From contig NVTE01000002.1 of assembly GCA_002401455.1 (NCBI GenBank), positions 149,860 through 213,859 on the forward strand: 64,000 nucleotides of DNA, read 5' to 3'. The position numbers were made by a program, and so were the translations under genes. Below the pieces are notes generated by a model. It ran no database searches and was not told the DNA's origin. It saw only the letters and a program-made list of their open reading frames with translations. This DNA comes from Alphaproteobacteria bacterium. GTDB taxonomy: Bacteria; Pseudomonadota; Alphaproteobacteria; Sphingomonadales; Emcibacteraceae. This document shows positions 62,814-64,000 of the stretch, one piece after another (the first letter of the stretch is position 1; each line of letters opens with the position of its first letter).

Positions 62814-64000
62814 ATGGCTAAATCTATTGCGTCAGGCATGACCAAGAATTTTCTTGGCCATGCACCTGAATGGTACAAACTCACAATTATTGGTTTTCTC
62901 ATCTTAAACCCTGTGGTCCTCTTATCTCTCGGCCTTGAACAGGGCGGATATATTGTCGGCTGGATGCTGGTTATTGAATTTATTTTCACCCTAACCATGG
63001 CGCTGAAATGTTACCCGCTGCTGCCCGGCGGCTTGCTGGCCATTGAAGCCATCTTCATGAAATTATCCACCCCGGCCATGGTTAAACATGAAATTGAACA
63101 GGGCCTGGAAGTGATCCTGCTGCTGGTCTTCATGGTCGCTGGCATTTATTTCATGCAGAAGCTGCTGCTGCTTGTCTTCACCAAGGTTCTGCTGAACGTC
63201 AAATCGAAAACCGTTCTGGGCTTTCTGTTCTGCCTTATCGCCGCTGTTCTGTCCGCCTTCCTTGATGCCCTGACCGTGACCGCAGTGATCATCACGGTGG
63301 CTGTCGGCTTTTATGGCATTTACCACAAAGCGGCCTCCGGCAAGAAATCCCATCATGACCATGACCATTCCGAGGATCACGATGTGGATGAGCTTCACCG
63401 GGAAGACCTGGACCAGTTCCGGGCGTTCCTGCGCAGCCTGATGATGCATGCCCTGGTTGGCACGGCTCTGGGCGGGGTTTGTACCCTGGTTGGCGAACCT
63501 CAGAACCTAATTATTGGTGAGCGCGCCGGTTGGGATTTCATTGAATTCTTCCTGCGCATGTCACCGGTCACTATGCCAGTCCTGGTCATTGGACTGACCA
63601 CTTGTGTGTTTCTTGAGAAAACCGGCATCTTCGGTTATGGCGCCAAACTGCCGGAAAAAGTCCGGCATATTCTGGAAGAATTTGACGCTGAAACAACCGC
63701 AAAAAGAGACAACCGGGATAAAGCCGCCCTGATAGTACAGGTCCTGGTCGCTGTTTGGCTGGTGATTGGCCTAATGTTCCATATGGCTCCCGTGGGCCTG
63801 ATCGGCCTGTCCGTGATTGTCTTGCTGACATCCTTCACCGGGATTTCAGAAGAAAACCAGATCGGCAAGGCCTTTGAAGAAGCCCTGCCCTTCACCTCCC
63901 TGCTGGTGGTCTTCTTCGCCATCGTTGCTGTGATCGCAGACCAGGACCTGTTTGGCGGCGTCATCCGGTATGTTCTGACCCTGGAAGGATCAGAACGGAT
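62814..64000 (+). CDS. nhaB: Na+/H+ antiporter NhaB, N-terminal part
   Basis: This frame runs off the window end with 395 codons present, against a usual length near 500. It is highly hydrophobic, with many transmembrane segments and the NhaB signatures [42 protein letters not shown] and [20 protein letters not shown]. It exports sodium in exchange for protons, fitting a saline or marine habitat. The cytoplasmic loop near residue 185 is rich in His and Asp/Glu ([11 protein letters not shown]). aggaag lies upstream of the ATG. Confidence 0.93.
   Translation, partial: MAKSIASGMTKNFLGHAPEWYKLTIIGFLILNPVVLLSLGLEQGGYIVGWMLVIEFIFTLTMALKCYPLLPGGLLAIEAIFMKLSTPAMVKHEIEQGLEVILLLVFMVAGIYFMQKLLLLVFTKVLLNVKSKTVLGFLFCLIAAVLSAFLDALTVTAVIITVAVGFYGIYHKAASGKKSHHDHDHSEDHDVDELHREDLDQFRAFLRSLMMHALVGTALGGVCTLVGEPQNLIIGERAGWDFIEFFLRMSPVTMPVLVIGLTTCVFLEKTGIFGYGAKLPEKVRHILEEFDAETTAKRDNRDKAALIVQVLVAVWLVIGLMFHMAPVGLIGLSVIVLLTSFTGISEENQIGKAFEEALPFTSLLVVFFAIVAVIADQDLFGGVIRYVLTLEGSER

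Overview
The window looks like chromosomal DNA from an alphaproteobacterium of medium GC content. Pointers are the dnaK-dnaJ pair, the ilvC/ilvH/ilvB-miaA-serB block next to degP-hflC-hflK with a divergent Mrp/ApbC gene, an acetolactate synthase with the alphaproteobacterial-looking AGEAS variant of the thiamine-diphosphate motif, two large TonB-dependent receptors, and many Tat-type leaders. I cannot fix the genus. I see no rRNA, tRNA, CRISPR array, insertion sequence or prophage. Most of the DNA is tightly packed genes with readable ribosome binding sites and intrinsic terminators.

Layout. 1-2.2 kb: end of dnaK, then dnaJ. 2.3-10.2 kb: accessory metabolism, with a MarR regulator divergent from an Old Yellow Enzyme fused to a fibronectin-III domain, a PLP decarboxylase, a DUF819 membrane protein divergent from a second MarR-type regulator, and a Tat-exported two-subunit GMC dehydrogenase. 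10.3-17.1 kb, all minus strand: a quinone-oxidoreductase-like enzyme, a TonB receptor, ridA, and korB/korA for a 2-oxoacid:ferredoxin oxidoreductase. 17.4-23.5 kb, plus strand: oah-bcrC-bcrB-bcrA-bcrD-fdx, an ATP-dependent (Thauera/Rhodopseudomonas-type) benzoyl-CoA reductase operon. KorAB can reduce the ferredoxin, BcrABCD uses it to dearomatise benzoyl-CoA, and Oah opens the ring later. The two enzymes expected between Bcr and Oah (dienoyl-CoA hydratase and hydroxyacyl-CoA dehydrogenase) are not in the window.

23.6-43.4 kb is mostly housekeeping: branched-chain amino acid synthesis, miaA, serB, a peroxiredoxin, degP, hflC/hflK, apbC, a prolyl oligopeptidase, a cobalamin adenosyltransferase and a Tat-exported intradiol dioxygenase-like protein. 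It is interrupted at 29.6-31.1 kb by an AT-rich gene with a HEPN-type RNxxxxH motif, flanked by palindromic non-coding DNA.

43.4-55 kb: thymidine kinase, then a quinohemoprotein amine dehydrogenase operon (qhpA-D-C-B on the minus strand) behind a TonB receptor gene, with a divergent aldehyde dehydrogenase that could oxidise the aldehyde product. Next comes a FIST sensor, a hybrid histidine kinase and a convergent LuxR-type response regulator, a plausible control module for this periplasmic oxidation system. 55-64 kb: an unrecognised AT-richer gene, an isoquinoline-1-oxidoreductase-type molybdenum hydroxylase, a manC gene behind a convincing sigma-54 promoter with an upstream 12-bp-arm inverted repeat, a NifU-like scaffold, and the start of nhaB, cut by the window edge.
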